A stretch of DNA of 64,000 nucleotides from JAPUEK01 sp963815355 (GTDB lineage: Bacteria; Pseudomonadota; Alphaproteobacteria; Rhodobacterales; Rhodobacteraceae): positions 475,771 to 539,770 of the forward strand of contig CAWFGJ010000006.1 in assembly GCA_963815355.1 (NCBI GenBank). Direction: 5' to 3'. Shown here piece by piece: positions 62,454-64,000 of this stretch. Each line of letters opens with the position of its first letter. Within the stretch, counting starts at the first letter, position 1. A program made the position numbers and the translations under genes. The notes beneath the pieces are model-generated. The model saw only the letters and a list, made by a program, of their open reading frames with translations, had not been told where the DNA came from and made no database searches.

Positions 62454-63160
62454 GGAGATATCCTTGCGTTATCCATGCGGCGGCGCATTTCCTCTATCGC
62501 GGGGCCGAGGCCAAGATAGATCGCCTCACCGATCAGGAAATGCCCGATGTTCAGTTCCCGCACCTCGGGCATGGCGGCGACGGGGGCGACGTTGTCATAG
62601 GTCAGCCCGTGCCCGGCGTGCACCTCTAGGCCCAACGAATGGGCCAGTGCCGCGCCCTTGCGCAGCGCCCAGAGTTCCGCATCGGCCTGCGAGATCAGCC
62701 CTTCGGCGTGGAGTTCGGAATAAAGCCCGGTGTGCAGTTCCACCACGGCGGCGCCGATGCGGCTGAGGCCTCTATCTGGCGGGGATCGTGGCTGATGAAC
62801 ATGGACATCCGGCAGCCCGCATCGCGCAGGGGGGGCGATGTAGTCGGCCAGCCGCGCCTCATCGCCCGCCACGTCCAGACCGCCCTCGGTGGTGCGTTCC
62901 TCGCGCTTTTCGGGCACGAGGCAGACGGCATGGGGCACAAGCCGCAGGGCAAGGGCCTGCATCTCGGCGGTGGTGGCGCATTGCGAAGTTCAGCGGAATG
63001 CCGATGCCTGCGACCAGCGCCTCTATATCGGCGTCGCGGATGTGGCGGCGGTCTTCGCGCAGGTGGGCGGTGATGCCGTCGGCCCCGCTGCTTCGGCCGA
63101 CAGGGCGGCGCGCAGGGGATCGGGCCAGGGCACCGAGCCGCGGGCGTTGCGGACACTGGA
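62450..63160 (-). pseudogene. pdxJ: Mirror copy of pdxJ, multiply damaged
   Basis: Several indels and substitutions split the frame: a lost G near 62760, a G-run one longer near 62830, and others further out. The first ~20 codons are unrecognisable. Damage rises towards the distal end. Confidence 0.85.
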
Positions 63161-63238
63161 TCGTGGTGTGAAAGGTCATGATGAATTGACTGTAGAGTTG
63201 ATTTTACGAAAGGTCGAATTTTAACGCATAATCAGGGC

Positions 63239-64000
63239 ATGAAACGAATACTGATTGTTGGCTCCGGGGATGTTGCGCTGCGCACCATCCCTTTATTGAT
63301 TAAGCGCTATCGCGTGTATGCGCTGGTGCGCAACGCCGCCTATTGTGAAAAATTGCGCAAACTGGGCGTCACGCCTGTCATGGGCGATCTGGATGATCGC
63401 ACCAGTTTGCGAAGGCTCGCGGGTCTGGCCGACACGGTCTTGCACTTTGCGCCGCCGCCGACCAGTGGCGCAACTGATAGCCGGACGCGTAATTTGCTCA
63501 GCGCCTTGTCACAAAAAGCCTGCCCTGAACGTCTGGTGTATATCAGCACCAGTGGTGTATATGGTGATTGCGGCGGGGCGTGGGTGAGCGAGACCGCGCC
63601 ACTGAATGCAAAATCTCCCCGTGCCGCGCGGCGGGTGGACGCCGAACGGCAAGTGCGTGACTGGGCGATACGCAACCGGGTGTGTGCCAGCATCCTGCGC
63701 GTGCCGGGCATCTACGCCGCCGAACGTCTGCCGCTGGAGCGGCTGCAAGCTGGTTCTCCCGCAATGATTGCCGCCGAGGACAGCTACAGCAACCACATCC
63801 ACGCAGACGATCTGGCGCGCATCAGCGTGGCGGCGATGCGACGCGGCAAGCCGTGCCGCGTCTATCACGCGACGGATGACGACGAGATGAAAATGGGCGA
63901 TTACTTTGATGCCGTGGCAGATGCCTATCAATTTCCGCGCCCGCCACGTGTCAGCCGTGCGCAGGCGCAAAGCAGCGTGTCGGCTATGATGTGGTCGTTC
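63239..64000 (+). CDS. NAD(P)-dependent SDR/epimerase (YeeZ-like), 3' end cut; probably from another organism
   Basis: 254 residues from ATG 63239, open at the window end. A Rossmann motif at the N-terminus (ILIVGSGDVALRTIPLL), LVYISTSGVYGDCGG (Ser/Tyr active-site area) and ILRVPGIYAAERLPL identify an extended SDR of the YeeZ-like type. Codon use is less GC-biased than in the rest of the window, and the style recalls betaproteobacterial homologues. The 63160-63238 gap before it is AT-rich and holds no recognisable gene. Confidence 0.8.
   Translation, partial: MKRILIVGSGDVALRTIPLLIKRYRVYALVRNAAYCEKLRKLGVTPVMGDLDDRTSLRRLAGLADTVLHFAPPPTSGATDSRTRNLLSALSQKACPERLVYISTSGVYGDCGGAWVSETAPLNAKSPRAARRVDAERQVRDWAIRNRVCASILRVPGIYAAERLPLERLQAGSPAMIAAEDSYSNHIHADDLARISVAAMRRGKPCRVYHATDDDEMKMGDYFDAVADAYQFPRPPRVSRAQAQSSVSAMMWSF

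Larger units (their letters stand above)
56408..63152. repeat. Near-perfect inverted repeat (fold-back), ~3.35-kb arms
   Basis: Position x on the left matches 119,560 - x on the right: rnc 58872-59561 mirrors 59999-60688 and lepB mirrors exactly. The arms meet at 59758/59802, with a 43-bp unpaired centre. Beyond ~61650 the sum drifts to 119,559 and then 119,557 as the right arm loses bases. The outer limit is ~63,150, where the pdxJ match fades. Confidence 0.95.

Noticed and set aside
56408..63152. Biological inverted duplication or hairpin telomere
   Set aside because: Era is broken in both copies, the right arm carries uncorrected-type errors, and it continues into unrelated DNA. A telomere hairpin would end the molecule and would not be followed by foreign sequence.
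1..64000. tRNA, rRNA, insertion sequences, prophage or integrase genes
   Set aside because: None recognised by eye in either strand; no transposase- or integrase-like product and no obvious cloverleaf sequence.

Overview
The window is GC-rich, densely coded DNA from an alphaproteobacterium, most likely a member of the Rhodobacterales/Rhodobacteraceae. The clues are the core block rpoZ - RelA/SpoT homologue - DUF2062 - pdxJ - acpS - lepB - rnc - era, the DUF4170-waaA-lpxK lipid A block, an ilvD-DUF6478 neighbourhood, and intergenic elements that I recognise as typical of this family. The genus cannot be fixed from the sequence alone. The last ~0.85 kb does not look like the same genome.

Layout. 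1-15,164 (all minus strand) is one half of a type VI secretion system (T6SS) locus, transcribed tssK-tssL-tssM-tagF-PP2C phosphatase-Ser/Thr kinase, then vgrG-DUF6931 and the start of an FHA gene cut by the window edge. Kinase, phosphatase, FHA protein and TagF together form a threonine-phosphorylation control module, and TssL carries a duplicated Thr motif that could be its target. The sheath, baseplate and ClpV genes are not in the window. 15,393-23,030 is one 2545-residue autotransporter adhesin with near-identical 690-bp internal repeats. 23.2-34.7 kb holds housekeeping and accessory genes: zapE, lpxK, a waaA-like gene lacking the usual catalytic motif, a ridA-led operon, a peroxiredoxin divergent from a ferredoxin reductase, rsmD, a HAD phosphatase and map. 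34.9-42.2 kb holds a CinA-type protein, GNAT, OmpA, LysR, ilvD and family-restricted hypotheticals.

42.2-47.7 kb is a probable iron-responsive cluster: a strong promoter, a 49-codon small ORF overlapping hemP, an imelysin, an intrinsic terminator, a di-heme oxidoreductase, a second imelysin with an altered motif, and a TAT-exported DUF1513 protein. A secreted protein with two caspase-like domains (one apparently dead) converges on it. 50.0-59.7 kb contains ispH, a NYN-domain protein, folK and the conserved rpoZ-to-era block.

From 59,759 the sequence folds back on itself. 59,802 to about 63,150 is the reverse complement of about 56,408-59,758, with a 43-bp asymmetric centre inside era. The mirror copy gains indels and substitutions with distance from the fold, and it then joins unrelated DNA encoding a partial SDR/epimerase. 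This looks like a fold-back chimera at a contig end plus a foreign join, not a biological duplication. The duplicated genes should not be counted twice.
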